From positions 682,001 through 746,000 of the forward strand of contig NZ_CP095501.1 of the NCBI RefSeq assembly GCF_023100725.1: 64,000 bases of DNA. The letters are read 5' to 3'. This document shows positions 1 to 9,779 of the stretch, piece after piece. Numbering within the stretch: the first letter of the stretch is position 1; every line of letters begins with the position of its first letter. The stretch is from Arthrobacter antioxidans (GTDB taxonomy: Bacteria > Actinomycetota > Actinomycetes > Actinomycetales > Micrococcaceae). The notes under the pieces were generated by a model. The model did no database searches. It was not told the DNA's origin and saw only the letters and a program-made list of their open reading frames with translations. The translations under genes and the position numbers were made by a program.

Positions 1-25
1 CAGTGCCCCGACGTGAGGACTCTTC

Positions 26-1414
26 ATGCCCGCATCACCGCGCCGTATCCGGTTCAACGCCTTCGACATGAACTGTGTGGGCCATCAGTCGCCGGGTCTG
101 TGGCGTCATCCCGAGGATCAGTCCTGGCGCTACAAGGAACTGAGCTACTGGGCCGAACTGGCGAAGACCCTGGAGAAGGGATTGTTCGACGGCGTCTTCA
201 TCGCCGACGTCCTCGGCACGTACGACGTCTTCGGTGGCTCCAACGAGGCCACACTGAGGCAGGGGACGCAGACCCCGGTCAACGATCCGTTCCTGCTCGT
301 CTCCGCCATGGCGCTCGTCACCGAGCACCTCGGGTTCGGCGTCACCGCCGGCACCGCCTACGAGCACCCCTACCCCTTCGCGCGCAGGCTCTCCACGCTG
401 GACCACCTCACCAAGGGGAGGGTCGGCTGGAACGTGGTGACCGGCTACCTGCCTTCCGCTGCACGCAACATGGGCCAGGAGGACCAGCTCGAACACGACG
501 CGCGCTACGACCACGCGGACGAGTACCTCGAGGTCCTCTACAAGCTGCTCGAGGGCTCATGGGAGGACGACGCCGTGGTCCGCGACCGCGAGACGGGCGT
601 CTTCACCGATCCGGCCAAGGTTCACGAGATCGACCACGACGGCACGTACTTCAAGGTCCCGGGCATCCACCTCAGTGAGCCCTCACCACAACGGACGCCG
701 GTCATCTTCCAGGCCGGAGCGTCCTCCCGGGGCATCGCCTTCGCTGCCGGTAACGCCGAGGCGGTGTTCGTCGCTGCGCCCACGAAGGAGAAGCTGAAGG
801 ACGTGGTCAGGAAGATCAGGGATGCGGTCGAGGCCGAGGGCCGTGACCGCTACTCGGTGCGGATCTACACCCTGCTCACCGTGATCACGGACGAGACCGA
901 GGAGAAGGCCCAGGCCAAGCACGCCGACTACCAGCAGTACGTCAGCTACGAGGGAGCCCTCGTGCTCGTCTCGGGCTGGCTCGGTGTGGACCTTTCCGTC
1001 TACGATCCGGACGAGCCGCTCGGCAACGTGAAGTCCAACGCCATCCAGTCCGCCGTCGCGAATTTCCAGAAGGTGAACGACGACGGGTCGCCGTGGACCG
1101 TGCGGGACATCGCCGAGTCGGCGGGGATCGGTGGGCTCGGGCCGCGCATCGTCGGTTCGGGTGTGCAGGTCGCCGACGAGCTCCAGGCGTGGGTCGAGGA
1201 GACCGACGTCGACGGATTCAACCTCGCCTATGCGATCACCCCGGGGACCTTCGAGGACATCATCGAGTTCGTCGTGCCGGAACTGCAGAAGCGTGGGGCC
1301 TATCCGACCGAATACACGGAGGGAACGCTGCGCCAGAAGCTGTTCGGGAAGGGCGACCGTCTGCCCGAGGAGCACCGCGGTGCGCAGTATCGGCTCCAGC
1401 CGGTCCGCCCCTGA
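26..1414 (+). CDS. LLM-class flavin-dependent monooxygenase (NtaA/SnaA/DszA type)
   Basis: The 462-aa product reads from its first residues like the reduced-flavin-dependent monooxygenases of the NtaA/SnaA/DszA/DmoA branch of the luciferase-like family (N-terminal N-A-F-D-M-N-C-V-G-H, then G-R-V-G-W-N-V-V-T near residue 135). The length is normal for that branch. These enzymes take FMNH2 from a separate reductase and attack aminopolycarboxylates, organosulfur compounds or similar substrates. No flavin reductase lies next to it. The start at 26 has a GAGGAC ribosome site 5 nt upstream. The substrate cannot be read from the sequence. Confidence 0.88.
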   Translation: MPASPRRIRFNAFDMNCVGHQSPGLWRHPEDQSWRYKELSYWAELAKTLEKGLFDGVFIADVLGTYDVFGGSNEATLRQGTQTPVNDPFLLVSAMALVTEHLGFGVTAGTAYEHPYPFARRLSTLDHLTKGRVGWNVVTGYLPSAARNMGQEDQLEHDARYDHADEYLEVLYKLLEGSWEDDAVVRDRETGVFTDPAKVHEIDHDGTYFKVPGIHLSEPSPQRTPVIFQAGASSRGIAFAAGNAEAVFVAAPTKEKLKDVVRKIRDAVEAEGRDRYSVRIYTLLTVITDETEEKAQAKHADYQQYVSYEGALVLVSGWLGVDLSVYDPDEPLGNVKSNAIQSAVANFQKVNDDGSPWTVRDIAESAGIGGLGPRIVGSGVQVADELQAWVEETDVDGFNLAYAITPGTFEDIIEFVVPELQKRGAYPTEYTEGTLRQKLFGKGDRLPEEHRGAQYRLQPVRP

Positions 1415-1643
1415 CGCGTCGGCGCCTCGGTCATCGCCGACCCGGCGACCGTGGTCAGGGAGTCGTGGTTCGACTGCCCCGGAGATGTCGGCCGGTTCGG
1501 CGCTCTGAGCATTGATGACGGCACCTGGGAATAGACCTCCGCTGGCGGCGGAACACTCGCAGGAAGGTGGCCAGCCCGAGGTGCGGGGACTAGCGTCGAA
1601 GACAAGGTATCCGACGACCAGTCATTCGACAGAAGGAGTTCCC

Positions 1644-2297
1644 ATGTCACGCGTAGCCATCATCGGTGGGCACGGAAAAGTAGCCCTGCATCTCACGAAG
1701 ATCCTCACGAGCCAGGGCCACCAGGTCAGCTCGGTGTTCCGTAACCAGGACCACGCAGGCGACGTCGAGCAGGCCGGGGCAAGCCCCGTTGTCGCGGACG
1801 TCTCCGAGCTGTCGGTGGAGCAGATGGCCGATGTCTTCCGTGGCCATGACGCCGTCGTCTGGTCTGCCGGCGCAGGTGGCGCGAGCCCCGAGGCGACCTA
1901 TGCCGTCGATCGGGATGCTGCGATCCGCTCGATGGACGCCGCCCAGGAGGCATCCGTGGGGCGCTATGTCATGGTGTCCTACCTCGGGGCACGTAAGGAC
2001 CACGGCGTCCCCGAGGACAACGGCTTCTTCCATTACGCCGAGGCAAAGGCCGCGGCTGATGAGCACCTGCGTCAGTCGGAACTCGCCTGGACCATCCTCC
2101 AGCCGGGAGCTCTCACCACCGACCCCGGAACCGGGATGATCGAGGTGTCCGCCGAGCCGCAGCAGGACTCCGTAGCACGCGAGGATGTCGCCCTCGTAGC
2201 CGCCGTCGTCCTCGGCAACCTCGGCACGGTCGACAAGACCATCCAGTTCAACACCGGTGACACGCCGGTTGCGGAGGCCATCGAGGCCGCACTGTAG
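1644..2297 (+). CDS. NAD(P)-binding atypical SDR-family protein
   Basis: A 217-aa protein opening with V-A-I-I-G-G-H-G-K-V-A, a variant of the dinucleotide-binding glycine motif found in NmrA/YwnB-like atypical short-chain dehydrogenases. The Y-A-E-A-K-A-A-A-D segment near residue 135 matches the YxxxK active region. I chose ATG 1644 because AGAAGGAG sits just upstream and because the protein then begins directly with the Rossmann strand; an open frame extends further upstream but looks like leader sequence. Probably a quinone/NADPH oxidoreductase-like or redox-sensor protein. A terminator hairpin follows. Confidence 0.82.
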   Translation: MSRVAIIGGHGKVALHLTKILTSQGHQVSSVFRNQDHAGDVEQAGASPVVADVSELSVEQMADVFRGHDAVVWSAGAGGASPEATYAVDRDAAIRSMDAAQEASVGRYVMVSYLGARKDHGVPEDNGFFHYAEAKAAADEHLRQSELAWTILQPGALTTDPGTGMIEVSAEPQQDSVAREDVALVAAVVLGNLGTVDKTIQFNTGDTPVAEAIEAAL

Positions 2298-2313
2298 TCC
2301 GACCCGCACTATG

Positions 2314-2344
2314 AAGGCGGCGTTCACTGTGTGGGCGCCGCCTT
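2314..2344 (+). terminator. hairpin after the SDR gene
   Basis: AAGGCGGCG (2314-2322) pairs perfectly with CGCCGCCTT (2336-2344) around a 13-nt loop, 16 bp after the stop codon at 2297. There is no long U tract, which is common in high-GC actinobacteria. The rest of the gap to 2510 shows nothing recognisable. Confidence 0.65.
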
Positions 2345-2510
2345 CTGTGTGCCGGGCGGTCCTTGTCTTCAGTGTGGTGCGGGCTGTCCTGTTTCGCGAG
2401 GTGCGCGCGGGAAACGCCAGGCGCTTCGTCGCTCCCGGGATCTACGCACCGCTCCTTACTCCGAAGGCGCCCGACGGACCATGCTTTACCTGACGCTCCG
2501 GGCGCGCCGA

Positions 2511-4061
2511 TCATCCGGTGCTGTGCTCCAGAACGTTCGCGCTGGGCCTTGAGAGGCCCGCGCTCAGCCCCGAAACGTCGTCGATCAGTGCTTCATGGAC
2601 GGCTCGTCCTGCCTGCCAGTACCTGTTCCGACGAGCCATTCCCGGAGGACCCAGGATTCGAGGCGCAGTGAACCACGGAATGCCGTTCCGGGATGCCACG
2701 GTCCACGCACCCTGATGAATGACATGGTGGTGGCGCGAACACAACAGGACCCCATTGTCGATGCTCGTCGCGCCGCCTGCTGACCACGGATCGATGTGGT
2801 GGGCTTCGCACCAACTGGCCGGGATGGAGCAGTCAGGGAAGGCGCAGCCCTTGTCCCTGGCCACGAGCGCTCGCCGAAGATGCGGCGGAAAAAGCCGCTG
2901 TGCCCGTCCCACATCGAGGATCTGACCGCTGCTTCCGAGGACCAGAGGGATCATGTCGGCATCGCACGCCAGCTTCCTGATGCTCCCCGCACTCATCTGC
3001 CCGGAGAAGACCGAATACCCCGCCTGATGCGTGGCGCCGATGAGGTCCTTGTAGTCGATGGTCACCATGACCTGTGGTCGATGGCCGCCCGTCGAGGGAA
3101 GCGCAGCCGTGCTCAATGCGAGCTTGCAGGCGGCGACAAGGCCGTAGAGGAGGGTCTGGGCCCTCGTTGCCGCCGGCTGATCGACGAAAGCGGGTCGATT
3201 CTCGGTTGCGGCGGCATCCGCCCGCCCCGCTGCGCCGCGCGGGTTCGCCGTCGAGTTCATGACGGTTGCGAGTAACTCGAATTGCTCATCCGTCGCCCCG
3301 ATCTCGAGGAAATGCAGTCCATGGCGTCGGCCACGGATGAAGACGCCCTGCCTCGCGCGCAGCACCTTCTCTGTCGGCTCCTGCCCGTCCTGATCGAGGA
3401 CGCCCTCCCAGCGACGCGCCAGCACCCGAAGGATGTCCTCGTCGGACTCCATCGCCTGTCGTGTCAGGTGGTGCTCCATCGACTCGAGTTGCTGCGGCGT
3501 CGCGAACGAGTCCACCCGCTGCAATGCGTGCGCGACCACCGTGGCAGCCCGTCCGCTGATGCGGCCAGTGGTCATCGCGCCGCCCAGTGCTGCACACCGG
3601 GGAGGTACAGGCGCGCCGGTCGGCGAGATGCGGGGGAGTACTACCTCCGCCAGACTCAGCCGGCGCTTCGCCTCTGTCCGACTGATGCCCAGCGTGGCAC
3701 GGAGAAAGTCTGCGCAGTTCCTGTATCCGTTGCCGGTCGACTCGGATGAGAGGTGCGCGGCAGGGCCGGGGCGGACATCCCCGCCGACTGATTGCTCTGC
3801 ACTCGCCAGAAGCGAACCGCCCGCAGTTCGCTCGTCGTCATCGGCGAGATGATGTTCCTGCGCGACGCGGGCGGCAATGATTTGCAGATGGTCGATGGTC
3901 CTTGAGGCGTGTTCGACCTCCAGCAGGAACCGCATGGCATCCTGTCGGGATTGGATGCCCTGGCCCTGACCGATATCCCTGGCGCATTCGGCAAGCGCTG
4001 TGCAGGCCGAGTCCATGGAACTCGGAGGTGCGGTCACGCGCTCGACCGGTGCGGTAGTCAT
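2511..4061 (-). CDS. DUF222 / HNH-endonuclease-signature protein (13E12-type)
   Basis: A 516-aa protein with the actinobacterial DUF222 architecture: a helical N-terminal region with A-R-V-A-Q-E-H and R-T-E-A-K-R-R-L, and a C-terminal HNH module in which C-A-F-P-D-C, C-E-A-H-H-I-D-P-W and L-L-C-S-R-H-H-H supply the zinc and catalytic residues (about residues 405-450). The family is abundant and often multicopy in Actinobacteria. Its biological role is unsettled and it is not a homing endonuclease in the strict sense. All HNH residues appear intact. Confidence 0.85.
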   Translation of the reverse strand: MTTAPVERVTAPPSSMDSACTALAECARDIGQGQGIQSRQDAMRFLLEVEHASRTIDHLQIIAARVAQEHHLADDDERTAGGSLLASAEQSVGGDVRPGPAAHLSSESTGNGYRNCADFLRATLGISRTEAKRRLSLAEVVLPRISPTGAPVPPRCAALGGAMTTGRISGRAATVVAHALQRVDSFATPQQLESMEHHLTRQAMESDEDILRVLARRWEGVLDQDGQEPTEKVLRARQGVFIRGRRHGLHFLEIGATDEQFELLATVMNSTANPRGAAGRADAAATENRPAFVDQPAATRAQTLLYGLVAACKLALSTAALPSTGGHRPQVMVTIDYKDLIGATHQAGYSVFSGQMSAGSIRKLACDADMIPLVLGSSGQILDVGRAQRLFPPHLRRALVARDKGCAFPDCSIPASWCEAHHIDPWSAGGATSIDNGVLLCSRHHHVIHQGAWTVASRNGIPWFTAPRILGPPGMARRNRYWQAGRAVHEALIDDVSGLSAGLSRPSANVLEHSTG

Positions 4062-4310
4062 GCCTGAATTTTATCGAACATGCGTACTAATCGCGCGGTG
4101 GGGAAGCGAATGTGGAGGAAGAGTCGTCCTCGGGTATCCACATAGGCAGCGCCTGTGGACCTGCACCGGCATTCCGAGTGGAACCGCCTGTTTTCAGGAC
4201 ATCCGGCCCTCAAAGACTCCTGGTCTACAGCGGCCTGCGGCGGCGTGCACAGGCGGATGCCTGCCGCCCGCCGCCCGCTGCCGGCCGCCCGCTGCTGGCG
4301 GCCCGCCGCT

Positions 4311-4400
4311 CCGCCGTCGTCCGCTCCGCCGTCGTCCGCTCCGCCGTCGTCCGCTCCGCCGTCGTCCGCTCCGCCGTCGTCCGCTCCGCCGTCGTCCGCT
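4311..4400. repeat. six exact 15-bp tandem repeats in a gene-free gap
   Basis: The unit CCGCCGTCGTCCGCT occurs six times head to tail with no mismatch from 4311 to 4400. A partial unit precedes it, and looser GCCGCCCGC repeats lie at about 4261-4310. The array is inside the 427-bp gap (4062-4488) between the DUF222/HNH gene and the UPF0303 gene, where I see no credible gene: the frames through the array give only simple pentapeptide repeats. The 15-bp unit keeps every frame open, which explains the spurious long frames here. Confidence 0.95.
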
Positions 4401-4488
4401 TCTGTCGAGCGCCGCCAGTCCTGTTCATGACCCCTTCGGATCAGCCCGGCCACGTGAGACGAGGACACACGGTGCCTCGCCCCGGTTC

Positions 4489-5034
4489 CTAGAGGCCGGC
4501 AGCGGCGTGAAAGGTCCGTAGCGCCTCGACGACGAGCCTGTGGTCCTCGAGTTGCGGAAGCCCGGAGACCGTCACCGTGGCGACCGGGCCGACGCCCTGG
4601 ATGTACAGCGGGAAGGAGCCGCCGTGCGCTGCGAACATCGTCGTGTCGAACAGTGGATCGTCCTCCACCCGCCCACCGTTGCGGCGCCCCCGGAGGCCGA
4701 CGAGCAGGGAGGGGACGAGGTAGCGTTCCGCGGTGCGGCTCTTCGCGTCGAGCCAGTAGTCGTTGTCAGGCGTGGTCCCGTCGAGTGCGGCCCGGAACAG
4801 GATGTGGTCGGGCCTTCGGATGCAGACCGCGATCGGCAGGTTGCGTCCCGCGCCCAGCTGGACGATCAACTGCCCCAGGGCGACGGCGTCGTCGTTCGTG
4901 AAGCGGGTGAACTGGAGTTCGGCGACCTCCCTCTCGACCGTGCTGATCAGCGCCTCGAGCGCCTCGGTAGGCTGTTCGCTGCCGCCGTCCGGATCGAACG
5001 GGAGGACGGCTGTAGGGAGGGCGTCATTGCTCAT
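4489..5034 (-). CDS. UPF0303 / heme-degrading-domain (HbpS-like) protein
   Basis: A 181-aa cytosolic protein resembling the UPF0303 family (DUF336/HbpS-like fold). Typical stretches are F-T-N-D-D-A-V-A-L-G near residue 42, D-Y-W-L-D-A-K near 93, and the C-terminal G-G-S-F-P-L-Y-I-Q-G-V-G-P-V-A-T-V-T-V-S-G-L. Members of this fold include heme-binding HbpS and GlcG. The exact role here is unknown. The start at 5034 follows AAGGAG. Nothing in the neighbourhood points to heme metabolism. Confidence 0.78.
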   Translation of the reverse strand: MSNDALPTAVLPFDPDGGSEQPTEALEALISTVEREVAELQFTRFTNDDAVALGQLIVQLGAGRNLPIAVCIRRPDHILFRAALDGTTPDNDYWLDAKSRTAERYLVPSLLVGLRGRRNGGRVEDDPLFDTTMFAAHGGSFPLYIQGVGPVATVTVSGLPQLEDHRLVVEALRTFHAAAGL

Positions 5035-5168
5035 CTCCTTAATTTACGTCGTCGACGGGACGTGGCGGGCTTTTGCTCAGTTGTTTAGTAATTTCCTCGG
5101 GACGGCAGTGTGTGCGTCGCCTGCGATTGTCGCCGACGCGATCCCGAAGCGGAGGGCCCCGGCGGACG

Positions 5169-6272
5169 TCAGAGTCCGGGCGCGCAGGGCCCGGCACCGA
5201 GGAGCGCGAGGCCTGCGAGGTCACCCTCTCCGAACGAGACCCGGCCGACGTTCTCCGAGAACATCAGTTCGCCAGCGTCATCCACATGGTCGAGTCCGAC
5301 GACGTGCGCGAGCTCGTGCATGATCGTCGCCTTCAGATACGCGCGCCCGTCCGGGTAGCCGAGGGCTGTGGCGGCGTCGGATGCATCGAGCTGTACCTGC
5401 CCGCCCACGTAGACCAGCGGCTGCCCGGACGCCTGGGCGTAGTCGCTGCCGCCGAGTCCTGCGATGTCTCCTGCGAGTCCGGGGATCTCCTCAGGGGTGG
5501 TCCAGGTGATCAACACCGGCACCCAGGTCTTCCCGTACAACTCCGGCTGGTACAGGTCGCGCTCCTCACTGGGCGCCTCGGTGGTCGCGCCGTCGTCGAT
5601 GAACTGCAGGCCCGTGGCGGCGGACACTTCAGCGACGGCTTCCTGCACCAGTCCCTCCGAACCGGCCGGGGCGTTGTCCGGCCTGACGACGTAGTGCACA
5701 GGGCGGCAGGGGTCGTAGGCCACCCACTCCTGCTCCTCGACGGGCGAGTCCATCAGCTTGAACGCCGTCGACGACGGTGCGGGCGGCGGCGTCCCGAGCG
5801 GCACGTCGTTTGCCTCGACCCCGCGGGGCGGCACGTCGGCACCGGGCAGGGGTGGCAGGGGGGGCGGCAGATCGGGCAGCGCGACCGGTAGGTCGGGCAA
5901 GGGGACTTCCAGATTGGGCAGCGCGACCGGCAGGTCGGGCAGTGGGGCGGGCAGGACGAAGCGGTCGAACACCGACGGCGTCGCGTACAGGGCGGCGACC
6001 AGGACCAGGCCCGCTATCGTGCCGAATCGTCGTCGTCGCATGCGGCTTGGCGCTGCGCGCCTCCGGGCCGGTGTTCGCTCATCGGCCGGTGTCTGCTCGT
6101 TGGACGGCGCTTCCTCGTAGGCCGCTGCGGTTTGCCAGGGCGGGGGAGTGGGCGGCGAACCGGGGGCGTCGTCGAGCGCCCACTGCGGAACCCTGCCCGA
6201 CGGCGACCGCTGGACGGCCTTCATCCGAGCGTCGCGGCCCTCGTGGTGCCACTCGCGATCCATTGCCCCCAT
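5169..6272 (-). CDS. membrane-anchored matrixin-type zinc metalloprotease
   Basis: The C-terminal third carries H-E-L-A-H-V-V-G-L-D-H, the HExxHxxGxxH zinc motif of matrixin/metzincin peptidases, followed by a downstream Met (E-L-M-F) that fits the Met-turn. An arginine-rich stretch and one hydrophobic segment (I-A-G-L-V-L-V-A-A-L-Y-A) anchor the protein. A proline-rich stalk of repeated P-L-P-D-L-P-V-A-L-P units then separates the anchor from the protease domain. I take the start at 6272 (367 aa); an ATG at 6263 is nearly as good, and the frame is open up to 6473 but that part looks non-coding. Likely an extracytoplasmic, surface-tethered protease. Confidence 0.75.
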   Translation of the reverse strand: MGAMDREWHHEGRDARMKAVQRSPSGRVPQWALDDAPGSPPTPPPWQTAAAYEEAPSNEQTPADERTPARRRAAPSRMRRRRFGTIAGLVLVAALYATPSVFDRFVLPAPLPDLPVALPNLEVPLPDLPVALPDLPPPLPPLPGADVPPRGVEANDVPLGTPPPAPSSTAFKLMDSPVEEQEWVAYDPCRPVHYVVRPDNAPAGSEGLVQEAVAEVSAATGLQFIDDGATTEAPSEERDLYQPELYGKTWVPVLITWTTPEEIPGLAGDIAGLGGSDYAQASGQPLVYVGGQVQLDASDAATALGYPDGRAYLKATIMHELAHVVGLDHVDDAGELMFSENVGRVSFGEGDLAGLALLGAGPCAPGL

Positions 6273-6529
6273 GAGCTCCGCACTTCCCCAGCCGACTGAT
6301 CCCCGCACCATCCTGCTGCACGGCCGACTCCGGATCGGGGCATTGGCCGAGTCCTTGGAGAAACTTGAGCGAAGGTTGCCCCTCCGCGGCTCATCGGCTG
6401 CGCCGTCGTTCCTGGCATCGCGCCACGACGGCGACCAACGGCCGCTCCGGAACCCGTGAACGACGGCGGTCACACGACCGCGCCCCGCCGCCCACCCGGA
6501 CGGGTAGCGGGCGGGACCGCGGATGGCGC

Positions 6530-6898
6530 CTAGGAGGATGCGGCGCCGCCCCGGGAGTCGTTCACTGCCGCCATTCCCTCGCGCAGCACCCGGTCCGCGA
6601 GCGGCGACGCGCCGGGCAGACTCCGCGCGATACGTTCCGCGATGCAGGAGGTTGCGCCCGCTCCTCGTCCGTGGTCCAGCATCGCGAGCCAGAGTTCCCG
6701 CACGGTGTCACAGGGGGTCGTCCGTCCCGTGCGCCCTGCGACGATCCACCCTTCTCCGATTACCCGGACGACTGGCCCGCCCGCCAGGCCGTCGGCGAGT
6801 ACATTGACCAGCTGGGCCACGAGCAGCAGGTCCCGCATCCGCCGGACCGGTCCGAGCACCGGATCCGCGATGACGGCGCGGCCGCACGCGCCGCACAT
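6530..6898 (-). CDS. hypothetical protein with N-terminal CxxC
   Basis: A 122-aa reading frame beginning M-C-G-A-C-G-R-A-V. The N-terminal CxxC knuckle is the only recognisable feature; the rest alternates hydrophobic and charged stretches as a folded protein would. It lies just downstream of the two SDR genes on the same strand (22-bp gap) and could be the last gene of that operon. No function is proposed. Overlapping frames in this GC-rich stretch make the call moderate. Confidence 0.5.
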   Translation of the reverse strand: MCGACGRAVIADPVLGPVRRMRDLLLVAQLVNVLADGLAGGPVVRVIGEGWIVAGRTGRTTPCDTVRELWLAMLDHGRGAGATSCIAERIARSLPGASPLADRVLREGMAAVNDSRGGAASS

Positions 6899-6920
6899 CA
6901 GAGGTCCAGGACGCGAGCCG

Positions 6921-7643
6921 TCACGGCATCACGTCGCCCGAGTTGGGGCCGAGGGTCTGGCCGACGAAGAGGTTTCCTCCGGGATCGCTCGCAAGGAGCA
7001 GGGCCGTCGGTGCCACCTCGGCCGGCAGGCCGAACCTCCGCAGCGGCAACTCCTTGCGCTTTGCGGCCTTCCAGTCCTCGGAGATCGCGTCGACGAGTGG
7101 CGTGTCGATGGGCCCCGGGGCGATGCAGTTGGCGAGCACGTTGTCAGCCGAGACCTCGAGGGCGAGCGCCTTGGTCATGCCGATCACGCCGGCCTTCGCT
7201 GCACTGTAGTGACCCAGCCCCATGCCACCCTTGATGCCGAGCTGCGAGGAGATGTTGATGATCCTTCCCCACCGCTGGTGCCGCATGGGGCCGACGACCT
7301 CCCGGCAGCACAGGAACACGCCGGTGAGGTCCACCGAGATGGTCTCCGTCCACAGCGCGAGCGTCATGTCCTCGAGGGGGGACTCGGTGAGCAGTCCGGC
7401 GCTGTTGACCAGGACGTCGATGGTCCCGACCCCGTCGCGTGCCTCCGCGAACGCCTCCCTCACGCTCTCTTCCCGCGCGACGTCGACCTCGATGATCCCC
7501 GGACCGGGGACACGGTCCATCACCACCACCCTGTCCCCCTGGGCGGCGAACGCCTCGGCGATCGCCGCCCCGATGCCGCTGCCACCGCCGGTCACGACGA
7601 CGGCCCGGGACCCCGTGCGGCGACCGTCAGGGCCCGCCGTCAT
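6921..7643 (-). CDS. SDR-family oxidoreductase
   Basis: A 240-aa classical short-chain dehydrogenase: T-G-G-G-S-G-I-G cofactor motif near residue 19, N-S-A-G near 92, catalytic Ser in I-N-I-S-S, Y-S-A-A-K active site, then the P-G-P-I-D-T-P loop. The ATG at 7643 overlaps the TGA of the upstream SDR by 4 nt (ATGA), so the two are translationally coupled. The last residues lack the usual V-D-G-G and read N-S-G-D-V-M-P. The two SDRs probably act in successive or alternative oxidation steps on the substrate imported by the MFS protein of the operon. Confidence 0.88.
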   Translation of the reverse strand: MTAGPDGRRTGSRAVVVTGGGSGIGAAIAEAFAAQGDRVVVMDRVPGPGIIEVDVAREESVREAFAEARDGVGTIDVLVNSAGLLTESPLEDMTLALWTETISVDLTGVFLCCREVVGPMRHQRWGRIINISSQLGIKGGMGLGHYSAAKAGVIGMTKALALEVSADNVLANCIAPGPIDTPLVDAISEDWKAAKRKELPLRRFGLPAEVAPTALLLASDPGGNLFVGQTLGPNSGDVMP

Positions 7644-8404
7644 GCGCGCATCTTGATGGTGAGGCCGCCGTCGACGACCAGCGACTGTCCGGTGACGTAC
7701 CGGGAGGCGTCGGACGTCAGGAAGCCGATCACGTCCGCGACCTCCTCCGGCCTGCCGACACGACCCCACGGGATGTCCTTGCCGGCCCGTTCGAGGCCCT
7801 CGGGTCCGAGGGAGTTGACCGGATCGAGGGATTGCGGTGTCTCGATGAGCCCCGGGATCACCGCATTGGCACGGATCTCCCGCGGCCCCAGCTCCGAGGC
7901 GACGCTGCGGATGAGTCCGAGCACGCCCGACTTCGCCGCGGCGTAGTGGGCGTGTTCCTCCCATCCGTAGATGCCGCCGGCGATCGACGACACCGCGACG
8001 AGCGAGCCGGGTCCCGTCATCCGCTGGGACGCCGACCGGAGCGTCCGGAGCACGCCGGTCAGGTCGACGTCGAGCATCGCGTTCCAGAGGTCGTCCGTCA
8101 GGTCGTCGAGCGGGGCGTTCCGCAGGATGCCCGCATTCGCGACGGCGTAGTCGAGGCGCCCGTACTCGTCCAGGGCGCGCTGGGCGAAGGCATCCACCGA
8201 TTGCGTGGAGCGCACGTCGACCTCGTGGATGACGGCGTCGCCGCCCGCGGCCCGCACGCCGGAGAGGGTCTCCTCCGGATCGTGCGGGTCGCCGGGGAAG
8301 GTGCCGATGACGGTTCGGACGTTCCTGCCCGCGTAGTGGACGGCCAGTGCGCGGCCGATACCGCTGGCGGCGCCCGTGACGATAGCTACCTCAGACTGCT
8401 GCAT
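7640..8404 (-). CDS. SDR-family oxidoreductase
   Basis: A 254-aa classical SDR with T-G-A-A-S-G-I-G at residues 10-17, A-N-A-G near 88, catalytic Ser in V-S-S-I-A, Y-A-A-A-K active site, and C-terminal [12 protein letters not shown]. Its first 14 nt overlap the end of the MFS transporter gene and its stop overlaps the start of the next SDR. It is one of six leftward genes that appear to share the LacI-type operator region at 11.75-11.86 kb. The substrate is unknown. Confidence 0.9.
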   Translation of the reverse strand: MQQSEVAIVTGAASGIGRALAVHYAGRNVRTVIGTFPGDPHDPEETLSGVRAAGGDAVIHEVDVRSTQSVDAFAQRALDEYGRLDYAVANAGILRNAPLDDLTDDLWNAMLDVDLTGVLRTLRSASQRMTGPGSLVAVSSIAGGIYGWEEHAHYAAAKSGVLGLIRSVASELGPREIRANAVIPGLIETPQSLDPVNSLGPEGLERAGKDIPWGRVGRPEEVADVIGFLTSDASRYVTGQSLVVDGGLTIKMRA

Positions 8405-9779
8405 GCGGTTCCTCGAGGGCGACGGCGGCGACGGGTCGCGCGGCGACCATCAGGACGCCGGAGAGCAGGGTGCCGACGGCTCCCACCCAGAGGGCGGCCG
8501 CACCGGTGCCTGCCTGCGCGGCGACGATCGTGAAGAGCGCGCCGCCGATGATCGTCCCGGGCTGGCTCATGGCGCCGATGAACGCGAGGCCCGTGGCACG
8601 GCAGCTCACCGGGTAGCACTCGGCCATGAAGTACTGGATCGCGGCGTAGGGCCCCACCAGGAAGAACAGGCCGGTGCCGTACGTGAGGATGATCAGGAAC
8701 GGGCTGGACACGAGCGGGCTGAGCATCACGGCGAAGGACAGGCCGGAGATGATCCAGCCCACGATGATCGTCCTCTTCCGGCCCACCTTGTCACCGATCC
8801 AGCCGTGGAACACGTAGCCGAAGTAGGCGAGCAGGTTGATGACGATGAGCATCCAGAACGCGTCCGACAGTTCCACGCCCTTGGCGTTGGCGAGCACCGA
8901 GGTGCCGAGGACGCTGAAGATCGCGATGCCGAAGAAGTTGAGGATCCAGGCGAGCGAGAAGACGATCGTGTTGCGGCGGAACTCCGGCTCCCAAATGCGC
9001 TTCAGGGGTGACGTGGAGGAGTGCTCGACGCCGTAGGCCCGTGCCAGCGCATGCGCCTCGTCGGTCCTGCCGCCCTTCTCGAGTTCGGTCAGCTTGTGGT
9101 GGAGTTCGAACTGCGGGGTCTCCTTCAGCTTCTTGCTGATGAGCAGCACGATGATGATCGCGGGGATCGTGGCCATGAGGTACAGCGCGCGCCAGCCGAG
9201 GAGGGGCAGGAACACGAGGGCGAGGGCGCTCGCGAGGAGGAAGCCCAGCGGCCAGCCGCCCTGGATGAAGGAGTAGTGGAAGCCCGGACGCTTGCGCTTC
9301 CGCTCGTCCTCGGTGACCTGGTAGACCTCGTTCATGTAGGTCGCATTGACGGCCTGCTCCGAGAAGCCCAGCCCGCCGAAGGACCGGACGAAGACGAGGA
9401 GCGAGTTGCTGATGACGCCGAGGCCCGCAGGGATGAAGGCGGTCACGCCCGAGACGATGGCGGTTCCGCCGACCGTCAGCATCATGCCCTTCCGGCGGCC
9501 CAGACGATCGATCACGGGGCCGATGCCGAAGCAGACGATCGCCGTTCCGACGGCGATCCAGGTGTTGATGGCGTAGGCCTCGGGGGCGGTCCAGCCGAAC
9601 TCTTCCTGCATGGCCGGCAGCAGCGTGCCGAACAGCCCGTAGTCGAAGACGGCGACGGTCCAGGCGCACAGGGCGAGGACGGTCGCCGTGCTGGTCTTCT
9701 TCTTGGAGAATACGGGGAACTGCCGTTGCTCGTTCCCGGTCGGCGTCGAGAGATCGACGCCTGCTTCCTTGGTGGACAT
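8391..9779 (-). CDS. MFS transporter (sugar/metabolite:H+ symporter-like)
   Basis: A 462-aa polytopic membrane protein with about 12 hydrophobic segments and the MFS loop motif D-R-L-G-R-R-K-G between TM2 and TM3, echoed by G-D-K-V-G-R-K-R in the second half. The ATG at 9779 shares one base with the stop of the NodB-type gene (TGATG), so expression is coupled. It presumably imports the substrate of the operon's amidohydrolases and dehydrogenases. The length is normal for the aromatic-acid/sugar porter branch. Confidence 0.88.
   Translation of the reverse strand: MSTKEAGVDLSTPTGNEQRQFPVFSKKKTSTATVLALCAWTVAVFDYGLFGTLLPAMQEEFGWTAPEAYAINTWIAVGTAIVCFGIGPVIDRLGRRKGMMLTVGGTAIVSGVTAFIPAGLGVISNSLLVFVRSFGGLGFSEQAVNATYMNEVYQVTEDERKRKRPGFHYSFIQGGWPLGFLLASALALVFLPLLGWRALYLMATIPAIIIVLLISKKLKETPQFELHHKLTELEKGGRTDEAHALARAYGVEHSSTSPLKRIWEPEFRRNTIVFSLAWILNFFGIAIFSVLGTSVLANAKGVELSDAFWMLIVINLLAYFGYVFHGWIGDKVGRKRTIIVGWIISGLSFAVMLSPLVSSPFLIILTYGTGLFFLVGPYAAIQYFMAECYPVSCRATGLAFIGAMSQPGTIIGGALFTIVAAQAGTGAAALWVGAVGTLLSGVLMVAARPVAAVALEEPHAAV

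Noticed and set aside
4311..4400. CRISPR array
   Set aside because: Units are directly adjacent with no spacers and only 15 bp long, and no cas genes are present.
4058..4492. Long open frames on both strands across the 15-bp repeat
   Set aside because: They exist only because the repeat unit is a multiple of three; the products are simple repeats with no gene-like ends or ribosome sites.
5777..6120. Rightward Arg/Pro-rich frames opposite the matrixin gene
   Set aside because: Antisense shadows of a GC-rich coding region; composition and lack of ribosome sites argue against real genes.
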